Source of the DNA: JACVRW01 sp963757815
GTDB taxonomy: Bacteria > Actinomycetota > Thermoleophilia > Solirubrobacterales > Thermoleophilaceae
Direction: 5' to 3'
Assembly: GCA_963757815.1 (NCBI GenBank)
Contig: CAVWSN010000010.1
Coordinates: forward strand, 1-64,000
Length of the DNA: 64,000 nucleotides
The notes under the pieces are model-generated. The model did not search any database. It was not told where the DNA came from and saw only the letters and a program-made list of their open reading frames with translations. Both the position numbers and the translations under genes were made by a program. This document shows, piece after piece, positions 9,491 to 17,558 of the stretch (its first letter is position 1; every line of letters starts with the position of its first letter).

Positions 9491-10005
9491 ATGAAGCTGC
9501 ATGACACGATCGACGTCCTGATCGGCGGCTACCTGTCGAAGGACGCCGCCGAGGAGGACTACAACGCCGTCCTCGACTCGCGGCGGCGACCTGCAGGGTG
9601 CCGTGGTCGTCAGCAAGGACCTCGAGGGCAACCTGTCGGTCGAGCAGACCGACCATATGGTGCGCGAGGGAGCCGCGGGCCTCGGCGCGGTCGGGTTCGC
9701 CGTCGGGCTGTTCGCGCCGCCGCTGCTCGCCGCCACGGCCATCGGGGCGCGCGCTGGGTGCCGGGGCCGGCAAGCTGGCGCACAGCAAGGCCGCCGACAA
9801 GATCGGAGAACAGGCGGGCGAGACGATCCCGCTCGGCGGCGCTGGACTGATCGTCGCCTATTCACGCTCCGAAGCCGCGAAGGTCGAACCCGCCGTGACG
9901 CGCGCCGTGCAGAAAGCGGTCGGCGAGGCCGAGGGGAAGCCATGTCGAAGCCCTGAAGGGCGCGCTCGCCGACGCGCAGCAGAAGATGGCGCCGGCGAGG
10001 CCTGA
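9491..10005 (+). pseudogene. DUF1269-like protein with Gly-rich membrane-like segment, frameshifted
   Basis: It begins at ATG 9491 with GAGGAGG just upstream and MKLHDTIDVLIGGYLSKDAA. Frames must be changed near 9579, 9752 and 9944 to keep reading. The joined protein of about 170 residues contains VSKDLEGNLSVEQTDHMVREG, a hydrophobic Gly/Ala segment (residues 70-95) and SRSEAAKVEPAVTRAVQ, typical of DUF1269 membrane-associated proteins. It is a second, more divergent DUF1269-like gene after the one at 6372. The same kind of single-base indels as in the arylsulfatase breaks it. Confidence 0.65.
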
Positions 10006-10036
10006 CCACGCCGGTCGTACCACAAGGAAGACTCCG

Positions 10037-10255
10037 ATGAGCATCGAAGCGAAGCTCAGAGCGCTGGTCGTCTACTACTCGTTCACCGGACGACCGCCAA
10101 GGTCGCGGACGCCATGAAAGAGTCCCTGGAAGCGAAGGGCTACGAGGTTGAGCACGCCACGATCGAATTCACGGATCCGCATTGGACAAACGTTTCTCGA
10201 CCTTCCCGATGCGGTTTCCTGCCCCGGAGATCCCGACGATCCTGATCGTACGCGC
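10037..10255 (+). pseudogene. Flavodoxin-family N-terminal fragment
   Basis: From ATG 10037 (AAGGAAG upstream) the reading MSIEAKLRALVVYYSFTGR is the first strand and phosphate-binding loop of a flavodoxin-like FMN protein. After a frame change near 10091 it continues VADAMKESLEAKGYEVEHA and IEFTDPHW, and after a second near 10188 RFSTFPMRFPAPEI. Similarity then stops, and the rest of the FMN domain is missing. It is a truncated remnant whose 3' part was replaced by the DUF3883 fragment that follows. Confidence 0.55.
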
Positions 10256-10269
10256 TGGAGACAGAAGCC

Positions 10270-10710
10270 GCGCCATGGCAAACGGTGGACGGGACCCCGC
10301 CGCGCGCACCAAAGGGGTGCTGCCCCCGCTTGACGAACGCCAAACGCTCGCGCTGGAACGCGGCCAGGGAAGCGCTGCGAGCCGACCTGCCCGACGTGGC
10401 GGATCTGCGGAGGCGCCGCGGGATCGGCTCCGACATGCTCGACGAACTCGATCAGTTCTACGAGCTGAAGATGTCTTCCTCGGCTGAATTCCAGACCGAG
10501 ATCACGCTCACCCGAGAGGAGGTCCGGCGCGCCCACGACCCCGACTTCTTCCTAGTGCTCGTAGCGGGACTCGAAGACGCCGACGGGGATCTGCGCGTGC
10601 GCTTCATCTTCAATCCCCTGCGTCTCATGCAGCGGATCACGGGCGAGATAACCGTGTCGGGCGTACGCGACGCCGAGGCTCTCGAGTATCGCTTCCGGGC
10701 CGTCCGATAG
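10270..10710 (+). pseudogene. C-terminal fragment of a DUF3883 (NO VEIN-like) protein
   Basis: The frame ending TAG 10710 encodes LDQFYELKMSSSAEFQTEI, then LTREEVRRAHDPDFFLVLVAGLE and VRFIFNPLRLM, ending LEYRFRAVR. This order matches the DUF3883 C-terminal domain found at the end of large sacsin/Hsp90-like ATPases and of some defence and restriction proteins; the E-x-K in YELK resembles a PD-(D/E)xK nuclease core. No start codon or N-terminal ATPase is present and the upstream sequence belongs to a flavodoxin fragment, so this is a remnant. The family call is from pattern memory. Confidence 0.45.
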
Positions 10711-10849
10711 GGGTCGGCCTCGACGCCGCGCAATGTGCTCGGGCATGCGTTGGCTCCGGCTTGAGGCCCTCGACCGGAGCATCCAAGGGCTTGCGTCTCG
10801 CTAGCGAGGATCTTGCGTACATCGGCCGCATTGCCATGTAATTCCGTAA

Positions 10850-11229
10850 GTGTGCCAGCAGCTCGGCACGCTCGCGCCCCGGCACTATGCGGCCATCAGT
10901 TTGAAGGTTGCCGGGCATCGGGGGGCGAGATCGCCGAGACGCTCGGAGTGCAGAGGCGGACGGTCTACCTGTGGATGGGCGATCCCCTCGTGAAGGACGA
11001 GCTCGCCAGGCAGCTTGAGCGCATCAGCGACGAGTTTGCCCGCCAGCTGTCTCGGGCGGCGCTCGTCGCGGTTTCCCAGCTGAAGGAAGCCGTCCAGCTG
11101 CCGGTCGAGGGCCCGATCACACCCGAGCAGAAGCTGGCGTTCATCCGAGAGGCTCTTGACTGGTTTGAGCGCTTCTTCGGACTGGATGTCCGAGATTTCA
11201 GCTTCCGTCTGAACGGTCCAGTTGGATGA
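10850..11229 (+). pseudogene. phBC6A51-like helix-turn-helix protein, one frameshift
   Basis: From GTG 10850 the frame reads LAPRHYAAISLKVAGHRG. A G-run at 10919-10924 appears to lack one base, and the frame then continues EIAETLGVQRRTVYLWMGDP to the TGA at 11229. The joined product of about 126 residues is a helix-turn-helix protein of the type linked to phage terminase small subunits (phBC6A51 family), followed by a helical tail (SRAALVAVSQLKEAV). It could be a prophage or mobile-element remnant. It is the last recognisable gene before the stretch that ends at the tRNA-Met fragment. Confidence 0.5.
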
Positions 11230-11915
11230 CTGCCCGGCTCCGACGACCCGCCTCCGGTGCCGGCCGCATCCGAGTATGTCTCCGAGCTCACGGGAGGGCC
11301 GCGGTCGGCCTCCGTCGCTCACTGCAAGCCTGTGGGTCGCATGTGCTGACTCGAGCCAAGAGAGGCTCTCGGAGGCCAGGGCGGGGGCAGCCGAAGCGCG
11401 CTCTCGGTGCTCGCAAAGGAGCTGGAAGGCGGGCGAGCGTGGCTGAGGGGCATTGCGTTGTTGCATGCAACCAGACCCCACGCAGCCCGACTTTGTGGCC
11501 GGCACCCGTCCTGACCCCCGCCTCGAGCACGCTCCAGATGTCTCCAGGCGCTGGACCTCGCGCTTCCCCTTCCAGCCACAGCGCCGTCCAATGCCAGGGG
11601 GCGGCCCCCTAGCGTGCGGGACAGCCGGGCTGTACGGCGCCCCGCTGGACCCAACGTCGGCGACGGGGTGGCCCGGCGCGACGCGCTGGGCAACCGCGCA
11701 GCGCTACGGGCGAATCGCCCGTGCCGTCCGGCGGTGGCGACACCCTGGCCACAGACGCGCTGTTCGATTCCGCCCCGGCCGATGGTCGACGGATGGTCGA
11801 CGAGCCCGAGACTCCAGCAGGCTGGCGCAGTCACGACGGCCCGCGGTTTTTAAGGCGATAGCAGGCACTTTGTGGCTGATGCAGGCGGCGGTCGGCACGC
11901 GTTGCGACCCCGTAG
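11230..11915. other. Gene-poor stretch before the tRNA-Met fragment
   Basis: Several overlapping frames are open in both directions, but none has a ribosome-binding site or a recognisable motif, and their compositions (Arg, Pro, Ser) look like high-GC noise. A perfect 12-base palindrome, GTTGCATGCAAC, lies at 11460-11471. I see no supported gene. Confidence 0.4.
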
Positions 11916-11958
11916 GCGGATTATGAGTCCACTGCTCTGACCGCTGAGCTACCGGCCC
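11916..11958 (-). tRNA. tRNA-Met (CAU) fragment lacking T-arm and 3' acceptor
   Basis: Read on the minus strand from 11958, the sequence shows a 5' acceptor GGGCCGG, TA, a D-arm GCTC-AGCGGTCA-GAGC, and an anticodon arm GTGGA-CTCATAA-TCCGC with anticodon CAT. After the anticodon stem the expected variable loop, TTCGA-containing T-arm and 3' acceptor CCGGCCC are absent. The break right after the anticodon stem is where many integrases recombine in tRNA genes. As it stands it cannot be a working tRNA. Confidence 0.6.
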
Positions 11959-12073
11959 CTTGGCGTCATCCTAGGCCCTCCCGGAGAGCCCGCTCGACCC
12001 GGCTCCGATGAGCACCGGAGCGGCTCGGCGTCATATGTGGCGGAAGCACGGTCGCCAACCGAGGAGGACTGGA

Positions 12074-12994
12074 ATGCGCAAGCTGATCTACTCGTTCGGG
12101 GTTTCGCTCGACGGGTTCATCGCCGGGCCCGATGGCGGGTTCGACTGGGCGGAGCCCGACGAGGAGCTGCACCGATTCCACAACGAGCAGGCGCGGGAGC
12201 TCGGCGCGCATCTCTACGGCCGGCGGCTCTACGAGACGATGGTCGCCTGGGAGACCGTCGATCAGGACCCATCGGCTCCGGAGCAGATGCTCGAGTTCGC
12301 GGGGATCTGGAAGGCGACCCCCAAGATCGTCTTCTCGAGGACCCTCGAGAAGGTCGAGGGCAACGCAAGGCTGGTCAGGGACGGCGCCGGCGACGAGGTC
12401 GCCAGGCTGAAGGAAGAGCCGGGCGGAGACCTGGCCGTCGGCGGCGCCGGCCTCGCCTCCACGTTCATCAAGCTGGGCCTCGTCGACGAGTACCGGCTCT
12501 TCGTCAATCCGGTCGTGGTCGGTGGGGGCACGCCATTCTTCCCGAGCCTCGACGAGCGGATCGACCTGGAGCTCGTCGAGACGCGGACGTTCGGCTCGCG
12601 CGTGGTTTACGTGCGCTACGCCCAGCGGCCAGCGGCCCTAGCTGCCCTGGGCCTTCTTGATCGCCGCCTCCAGCTCCCCCGCGCTGAAGGCGCCTTCAAG
12701 CCGCGCGGCCACCTTGCCCTTGGGGTCGACCGTGAAGACCCATGGCTCGGTCTGGAGGTTGTACTCGGCGAGCTGCGGCCGCAGGCCCTTGGCGATCTGG
12801 TTGTCGCGGAAGACCTCCATGTGGATGAACTCCACGTCCTCCCCCTCCATGCCCGCCTTGACCTCCTCGGCGATGTCCACGACCGGCCCGCAGACCCGGC
12901 TCTGGCAGAGCGCCGGCGTGGCGAAGATCAGCGCGGCGGGCTTCTTGCCGACCACGTCGGCGAAGTCGGCGCTGTGCATCGTCGACGGCGGTAG
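12074..12994 (+). CDS. RibD C-terminal/dihydrofolate reductase-like protein with read-through tail
   Basis: From ATG 12074 (AGGAGGA upstream) the product starts MRKLIYSFGVSLDGFIAGP and contains the LYGRRLYETM, GDLAVGGAGLASTFI and PVVVGGGTPFF motifs of RibD-C/DHFR-like NADPH reductases; the domain ends near residue 186 (VVYVRY, about 12619). Family members usually stop within a few residues of that point. Here the frame stays open for about 120 further codons to 12994, antisense to the lipoprotein gene. A TAG lies one frame away at 12639. The tail is probably an artefact of a lost stop or a small indel; the reductase domain is complete. Confidence 0.75.
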   Translation: MRKLIYSFGVSLDGFIAGPDGGFDWAEPDEELHRFHNEQARELGAHLYGRRLYETMVAWETVDQDPSAPEQMLEFAGIWKATPKIVFSRTLEKVEGNARLVRDGAGDEVARLKEEPGGDLAVGGAGLASTFIKLGLVDEYRLFVNPVVVGGGTPFFPSLDERIDLELVETRTFGSRVVYVRYAQRPAALAALGLLDRRLQLPRAEGAFKPRGHLALGVDREDPWLGLEVVLGELRPQALGDLVVAEDLHVDELHVLPLHARLDLLGDVHDRPADPALAERRRGEDQRGGLLADHVGEVGAVHRRRR

Positions 12995-13624
12995 GCGCGT
13001 GTCTATCGAGGCAAGGTCGCCGCCCACGTCGGCCTCAGTCGGGGTGTGGATCCTGGGGGCCGGATCTCCCGGACCCGGAATCGGGTCATCGGCGGCGTTC
13101 ACGACGGTCAGCCCCGGCGCCGCCGAAGCGGCGGCCACGAGGCGGTCGTCGAGCCGCGCCATTCCAAGGAGGTCGTAGGTGCCGGGCTTCTCGAACGGGA
13201 TGTCGGCCACGTACACCGACCTGGCCGCGTCCGGATCGGTGGAGGTCTGCTGGCTCTGGTACTGCGGGCTCACCTCGAGCGACTCGTAACGCGCCGGGAA
13301 CGGCCCGCGCGCCTCGCCGCCACCGGCCGGCGCGACGTAGACCGCCGCGGGGGCGTTCGCGATCTGCGCACGCGAGCGGTCGAAGAGGCCGAAGCCGAAA
13401 CGGTTCTCGCCGGTGGTCAGCTGCGAAACCGACGGCGCCAGGACGGGCCCTCCGCTGCCGAGCTCGGCGCGGAGCTCCGCGAGCGTCTTGCCCTCAGCGC
13501 GTGGGAAGTCCTCCGGCTTGGCCACGGGGGGTGGCCGCGACTCGGACTGGTCGTCGTCCCCTCCGCAGCCCACGAAAAGAGCGCATGCGAGGAGAGCGGC
13601 AGCGATGAGGGCGAGGCTGCGCAC
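12638..13624 (-). CDS. Thioredoxin-like lipoprotein
   Basis: This 328-residue exported lipoprotein has a hydrophobic signal and lipobox with Cys (FVGCGG, residues 17-22), followed by an acidic linker. The C-terminal 130 residues are thioredoxin-like: FATPALCQSRVCGPVVD carries a CxxxxC pair where SCO1/thioredoxin proteins have their redox centre, and LQTEPWVFTVDPKGKVAARLEG is the typical strand before the C-terminal helix. The middle region resembles a beta-sandwich. It probably acts on the outer face of the membrane in thiol redox or metal handling. The start is GTG 13624; a TAGCCT box lies 11 bases upstream of it. Confidence 0.8.
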   Translation of the reverse strand: MRSLALIAAALLACALFVGCGGDDDQSESRPPPVAKPEDFPRAEGKTLAELRAELGSGGPVLAPSVSQLTTGENRFGFGLFDRSRAQIANAPAAVYVAPAGGGEARGPFPARYESLEVSPQYQSQQTSTDPDAARSVYVADIPFEKPGTYDLLGMARLDDRLVAAASAAPGLTVVNAADDPIPGPGDPAPRIHTPTEADVGGDLASIDTRLPPSTMHSADFADVVGKKPAALIFATPALCQSRVCGPVVDIAEEVKAGMEGEDVEFIHMEVFRDNQIAKGLRPQLAEYNLQTEPWVFTVDPKGKVAARLEGAFSAGELEAAIKKAQGS

Positions 13625-13727
13625 AGGGAGACGGAAGGCTAGTGACGGCTAGTCCGTCCCAAGCGGATCCTTAACCGAGCGTTCAAATAGGGTTGCGCGC
13701 CCCCAAGCCGGACTCAGGAGGACCACC

Positions 13728-14450
13728 TTGGAGCGCGCAGCACTCATCACCGGAGGATCGAGCGGGATCGGCCTGGCCATCGCGCGCGTACTCGGCCAGG
13801 ACGGCTTCGGGATCACGATCTCGGCCCGCCGGCCGGAGAAGCTGGAGGCCGCCGCCGAGGAGCTGCGCGGCGAGGGAATCGACGTCATACCCGTGGCCGG
13901 CAACATGGCCGAGGAGGAGGCGATCAAGAACGTCGTCGCGCATCACCGCGAGCGCTGGGGACGACTCGACGTGCTCATCAACAATGCCGGCCTCGGCATC
14001 GGCGCCGCCGTGGCGGACACCGTGACCAAGAAGCTCGACCTGCAATTGAGCGTCAACCTGCGGGCGGTCTACCTGGTGGCCCGGGAGTGCATCCCGATGC
14101 TCAAGGAGGCGGGCGCCGAGCACGGCAAGGCGCTTATCGCGAACACCGCCTCCATGGCGGGCAAGTACGGCCAGGGCTGGCTGTCCGGCTACTCGGCGAC
14201 CAAGTTTGGGGTCGTCGGCCTCAGCCAGGCGATGCACAAGGAGCTTTCGAACGACGGCATCCAGGTGACGGCGCTCTGCCCCGCGTTCGTGGCCACCGCG
14301 ATGACCGACTGGATGGAGGGCGAGATACCCAAGCACGAGATGATCCAGCCGGAGGACATCGCCGAGTCGATCCGCTTCCTGCTGCGGACCTCGCCCGCCT
14401 GCATCGTCCCGGAGATCCAGTTCGTCCGGCCGGGCGACAGCGCGATTTAG
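13728..14450 (+). CDS. Short-chain dehydrogenase/reductase
   Basis: This 240-residue classical SDR has the cofactor motif TGGSSGIG near residue 6, NNAG near residue 85, and the catalytic Tyr-Lys pair in YSATKFG (about residues 155-159) with the Ser partner in TASMAG. The best-supported start is TTG 13728, directly before the glycine motif, with AGGAGG six bases upstream. The C-terminal region (AESIRFLLRTSPACIVPEI) is typical of the 3-oxoacyl-ACP reductase-like group; the substrate is unknown. Its stop overlaps by four bases the stop of the convergent gene at 14447. Confidence 0.9.
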   Translation: MERAALITGGSSGIGLAIARVLGQDGFGITISARRPEKLEAAAEELRGEGIDVIPVAGNMAEEEAIKNVVAHHRERWGRLDVLINNAGLGIGAAVADTVTKKLDLQLSVNLRAVYLVARECIPMLKEAGAEHGKALIANTASMAGKYGQGWLSGYSATKFGVVGLSQAMHKELSNDGIQVTALCPAFVATAMTDWMEGEIPKHEMIQPEDIAESIRFLLRTSPACIVPEIQFVRPGDSAI

Positions 14451-14941
14451 ACGACCCGCTCGAGCTCCCGCCTGCGCTCTGCTGCCTGCTCGACCTCCGA
14501 GAGGGCGCGCTCGTATTCGTCGAGCCGGCGGAACGGACGCAGCCAGGCCCAGCCGGGCCGGTCGCGCAGCTCGGCGGCACGGTGGCGCTCGTAGGTCGGC
14601 CGCCGCGGGCGGCGCCGGGCGCGCTCGAGCGCCGGCGTCTCGTCCAGCAGGATGCTCGCCTCGAGCATCGCGGTGAGCGTGTTGAGCTCACGCTCGGTGG
14701 CGGGACGCGGCGCCCGTGGCGCATCCGTGTAACGGTCCCACGCGCGCGCGAAGCTCGCCAGGCTGGTGCGGCCGCCGTTGCGGTGCGCAGCGAGCATCGG
14801 GCAGACACCGCCGTCCCGGTCGGTGTAGGCGCCCACGATTATGCGGTTGGCCTCGACCCCGGCGAGCATCGCCCGGCGGGTCGGAATCGGCAGACAGTCG
14901 ATCGCGGTCCTGAGGTCCCGGGCTGGACGGCGACGTGTCAT
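14447..14941 (-). CDS. Conserved hypothetical protein, basic
   Basis: This 164-residue protein has Arg-rich ends. Its N-terminal half (IPTRRAMLAGVEANRIIVGAY, then CPMLAAHRNGG and FARAWDRYTD) looks folded, while the C-terminal half is a charged helix (YERALSEVEQAAERRRELE). I do not recognise the family. It is transcribed divergently from the LLM oxidoreductase; the 56 bases between them contain TAGGAT/ATCCTA boxes facing both ways. The length and defined start (ATG 14941) support a real gene. Confidence 0.6.
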   Translation of the reverse strand: MTRRRPARDLRTAIDCLPIPTRRAMLAGVEANRIIVGAYTDRDGGVCPMLAAHRNGGRTSLASFARAWDRYTDAPRAPRPATERELNTLTAMLEASILLDETPALERARRRPRRPTYERHRAAELRDRPGWAWLRPFRRLDEYERALSEVEQAAERRRELERVV

Positions 14942-14997
14942 CGGCGCGTAGGATGGCCGTCGCTCGTGAGGCTCGCAAGCGGCGAAAGGACACGTGC

Positions 14998-16032
14998 ATG
15001 CGGCTGGGCTTGAACGTCGGCTACTGGGGCCTCGGGCTCAGCTCCGAGCACCAACTCGAGCTCGTCAGAGCGGCAGAGGAGGCCGGCTACGACTCTGCCT
15101 GGGTCGCCGAGGCCTACGGCTCCGACGCCGCCACGGTGCTTGCCTGGCTCGCCGCGCAGACCTCAAGCATCAAGATCGGCTCGGCGATCTTCCAGATGCC
15201 CGCGCGCTCGCCGGCAATGACCGCCATGACCGCGGCAACGCTCGACCAGCTCTCGGGCGGCCGGATGCTGATCGGCATCGGCTCGTCCGGCCCTCAGGTC
15301 GCCGAGGGCTGGCACGGCCAGCGCTTCGCCAAGCAGCTGCTGCGAACGCGCGAGTACGTGGAGATCCTGCGCAAGGCGCTCTCCCGCGAGCGGCTGGTCT
15401 ATGACGGCGAGTACTACAAGCTGCCGCTGCCGGACGGGCCGGGCAAGGCGCTCAAGCTCACGATCGCACCGGTCCAGGACCGGATCCCGATCTACATCGC
15501 CTCGATCGGGCCGAAGAACATGCAGCTCACGGGCGAGATCGCCGACGGCTGGCTGCCGATCTTCTTCTCGCCCGAGCACGTAGGCGAGTCGCTGAGGCTG
15601 CTGGAGGAGGGTGCCGCCCGCTCGGGGCGCGCCATCGACGGCTCGTTCGACATCGCCCCCACGGTCAACGTCTGCATCGACGACGACGTCGACCGCGCCC
15701 GCGACCAGATGCGCTACTTCATCGCGCTCTACGTGGGTGGCATGGGCTCGCGCGAGCGCAACTTCTACAACACGCTCGTCCAGGGCTACGGGTTCGAGGA
15801 TGCGGCACGCAAGATCCAGGACCTCTACCTCGACGGCAAGAAGGACGAGGCCGCGGCGGCGGTTCCGCCCGAGCTGATCGACACGATCACGCTCGTCGGC
15901 CCGCGCGAGAAGGTGCGCGAGCGGCTAGCGGTCTACCGCGACGCGGGCGTCGGCACGCTGATCGTGAGCATCGTCTCCTTCGAGCTCGAGCACAGCAAGC
16001 GGATGGTCCGCGAGCTGGCGGAGATGCTCTGA
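14998..16032 (+). CDS. LLM-class F420-dependent oxidoreductase
   Basis: This 344-residue luciferase-like TIM-barrel protein starts MRLGLNVGYWGLGLSSEHQ. Family hallmarks include AEEAGYDSAWVAE, the strand IKIGSAIFQMPARSPAMTAM, LSGGRMLIGIGSSGPQV, and IPIYIASIGPKNMQLTGEIADGW. These match F420-dependent LLM enzymes (tetrahydromethanopterin-reductase type). The ATG at 14998 is chosen because AAAGGA precedes it; the frame could open at 14935 without a ribosome-binding site. The glycosyltransferase gene starts six bases after its stop, so they are probably cotranscribed. Confidence 0.9.
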   Translation: MRLGLNVGYWGLGLSSEHQLELVRAAEEAGYDSAWVAEAYGSDAATVLAWLAAQTSSIKIGSAIFQMPARSPAMTAMTAATLDQLSGGRMLIGIGSSGPQVAEGWHGQRFAKQLLRTREYVEILRKALSRERLVYDGEYYKLPLPDGPGKALKLTIAPVQDRIPIYIASIGPKNMQLTGEIADGWLPIFFSPEHVGESLRLLEEGAARSGRAIDGSFDIAPTVNVCIDDDVDRARDQMRYFIALYVGGMGSRERNFYNTLVQGYGFEDAARKIQDLYLDGKKDEAAAAVPPELIDTITLVGPREKVRERLAVYRDAGVGTLIVSIVSFELEHSKRMVRELAEML

Positions 16033-16038
16033 GCCCAG

Positions 16039-17265
16039 ATGAGCCCGGACCGTCGACGGTTCCTGCTGGCCGCGTTCGGCGACCCCGGGCACGCCTTCCC
16101 CGCGATCGCGCTGGGCGCCGAGCTCGCCGGGCGCGGGCACGACGTGACGCTGGAGACCTGGAGCCGCTGGCGCGAGCACGTGGAGCGCGAGGGGATGCGC
16201 TTCGCCGCTGCGCCTGAGTACCAGGTCTTCCCCACCCGCGAGCGCCCACTGAAGCCCTACGTGGCCGCGGTCAAGGCGTCGGCGGTGACACGCGAGCTGA
16301 TCCGGGCCACGGACCCGGAGGTCGTGATCGCCGACATCCTCACGGTGGCGCCGGCGCTCGCGGCGGAGCTCGAGGAGCGGCCCTGGGTCACGCTCGTGCC
16401 CCACGTGCTGCCGACGGGAGAGCAGGGCTTCCCGGTCTACGCGGTGGGCGCTGTATATCCGCGCACGGCCGCCGGGCGCCGGCTATGGGGGCTCGCGCGG
16501 CCGCTCCTCATGCGCGGCGAGGAGCAGGGCCGCCGGGAGCTGAACGGGGCCCGCGCGCGAGTGGGGCTGCCGCCCCTCGAGCACGTGCACGGCGGGATCT
16601 CGCGCCGGCTCGCGCTCGTCGCCACGTTCCCCCAGCTCGAGTACCCGCGCCGGCATGCCGAGGCCGGCGTGCGCATCACCGGACCGCTCCTCTGGGAGCA
16701 GCCGTTCGGCGACGTCGAGCTCCCGCCGGGCGACGGGCCGCTCGTGCTGGTGGCGCCGAGCACGTCGCAGGACCCGGGCGGGCGGCTGTTGCGGGCAACG
16801 CTCGACGGTCTCGCGAACGAGCCGCTGCGGGTGCTCGCGAGCACGAACCGGCGCTCGCCGGAGGACCCGCTGCCGGTGCCGGCGAACGCGCGTCTCGTCG
16901 ACTGGGTCTCGTACGCGCGGACCATGCCGCGCTGCGACGCCGTGGTCTGTCACGCGGGCCACGGGACGCTCGCGCGCGCTCTCGCGTGCGGCGTGCCGGT
17001 GGTTGCGTGCCCGGACGCCGGCGACATGGCGGAGACCAGCGCGCGTATCCGCTGGGCCGGCCTCGGCGTGTCGCTGCCGCGGCGCTTCCAGACCGCCCGC
17101 GGGGTGCGCCTGGCCGTTCGGCGCGTGCTCGGCGATCCCGGCTACGCCGGCCGGGCGCGCGCGGTCGCCGAGTGGTCGCGGAGTCATAACGGCGCGGCCA
17201 CCGCCGCGGACGCCGTCGAGGAGCTTGCGGCCGGCGGAGACCGATACCCCCACGGGGTACACTGA
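16039..17265 (+). CDS. GT1-family glycosyltransferase (UGT/macrolide type)
   Basis: This 408-residue GT-B glycosyltransferase has the N-terminal loop FGDPGHAFPAIALGAELAGRGHDV, an acceptor domain up to about residue 210, and a nucleotide-sugar domain containing LVLVAPSTSQDPGG and the signature CHAGHGTLARALACGVPVVACP (about 305-325). This is the layout of MGT/UGT enzymes that glycosylate lipids or secondary metabolites. The acceptor is unknown. Its last codons overlap the CsoR-type operator at 17245-17259. Confidence 0.85.
   Translation: MSPDRRRFLLAAFGDPGHAFPAIALGAELAGRGHDVTLETWSRWREHVEREGMRFAAAPEYQVFPTRERPLKPYVAAVKASAVTRELIRATDPEVVIADILTVAPALAAELEERPWVTLVPHVLPTGEQGFPVYAVGAVYPRTAAGRRLWGLARPLLMRGEEQGRRELNGARARVGLPPLEHVHGGISRRLALVATFPQLEYPRRHAEAGVRITGPLLWEQPFGDVELPPGDGPLVLVAPSTSQDPGGRLLRATLDGLANEPLRVLASTNRRSPEDPLPVPANARLVDWVSYARTMPRCDAVVCHAGHGTLARALACGVPVVACPDAGDMAETSARIRWAGLGVSLPRRFQTARGVRLAVRRVLGDPGYAGRARAVAEWSRSHNGAATAADAVEELAAGGDRYPHGVH
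17245..17259. promoter_or_regulatory. Putative CsoR operator (TACCCC-CAC-GGGGTA)
   Basis: A perfect six-base inverted repeat, TACCCC-N3-GGGGTA, lies 10 bases before the csoR start codon, within the last codons of the glycosyltransferase gene. G/C-tract palindromes of this kind are known CsoR targets, so it suggests autoregulation by copper. Confidence 0.55.
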
Positions 17266-17269
17266 GCCG

Positions 17270-17557
17270 ATGCCCACCGAGACACGCGGCTACTCCGCAA
17301 CAAAGGACCAGCTCACCAGCCGCCTGCGCCGGATCGAGGGTCAGGTGCGTGGTATCGAGAAGATGGTCGACGACGACCGCTACTGCATCGACGTCCTCAC
17401 CCAGATCGGCGCGGTCCAGGCTGCCCTCGACAAGGTCGCCCTCGGTCTCCTCGACGACCACGCCCGCCACTGCGTCATCGAGGGAAAGCAGGGTGACAGG
17501 GACGAGCTCACCACCGAGCTGATGGCCGCGGTTGGCCGCCTGATGCGGCGCGGCTGA
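17270..17557 (+). CDS. csoR: CsoR-family copper-sensing repressor
   Basis: This is a 95-residue DUF156/CsoR protein. The pattern QLTSRLRRIEGQVRGIEKM is the conserved first helix. Copper ligands of the CsoR type are present: Cys in RYCIDVLTQI, and the His-x3-Cys pair in DDHARHCV. This C-H-C set matches Cu(I) sensors rather than formaldehyde (FrmR) or nickel (RcnR) sensors. It acts by releasing its operator when it binds Cu(I). A G/C-tract palindrome precedes it. No copper ATPase or chaperone lies nearby, so its other targets must be elsewhere. Confidence 0.85.
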   Translation: MPTETRGYSATKDQLTSRLRRIEGQVRGIEKMVDDDRYCIDVLTQIGAVQAALDKVALGLLDDHARHCVIEGKQGDRDELTTELMAAVGRLMRRG

Positions 17558-17558
17558 C

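Noticed and set aside
11460..11471. 12-base palindrome GTTGCATGCAAC
   Set aside because: It is perfect but isolated, with no adjacent gene or promoter to support a regulatory role, so it is only noted in the gene-poor stretch.
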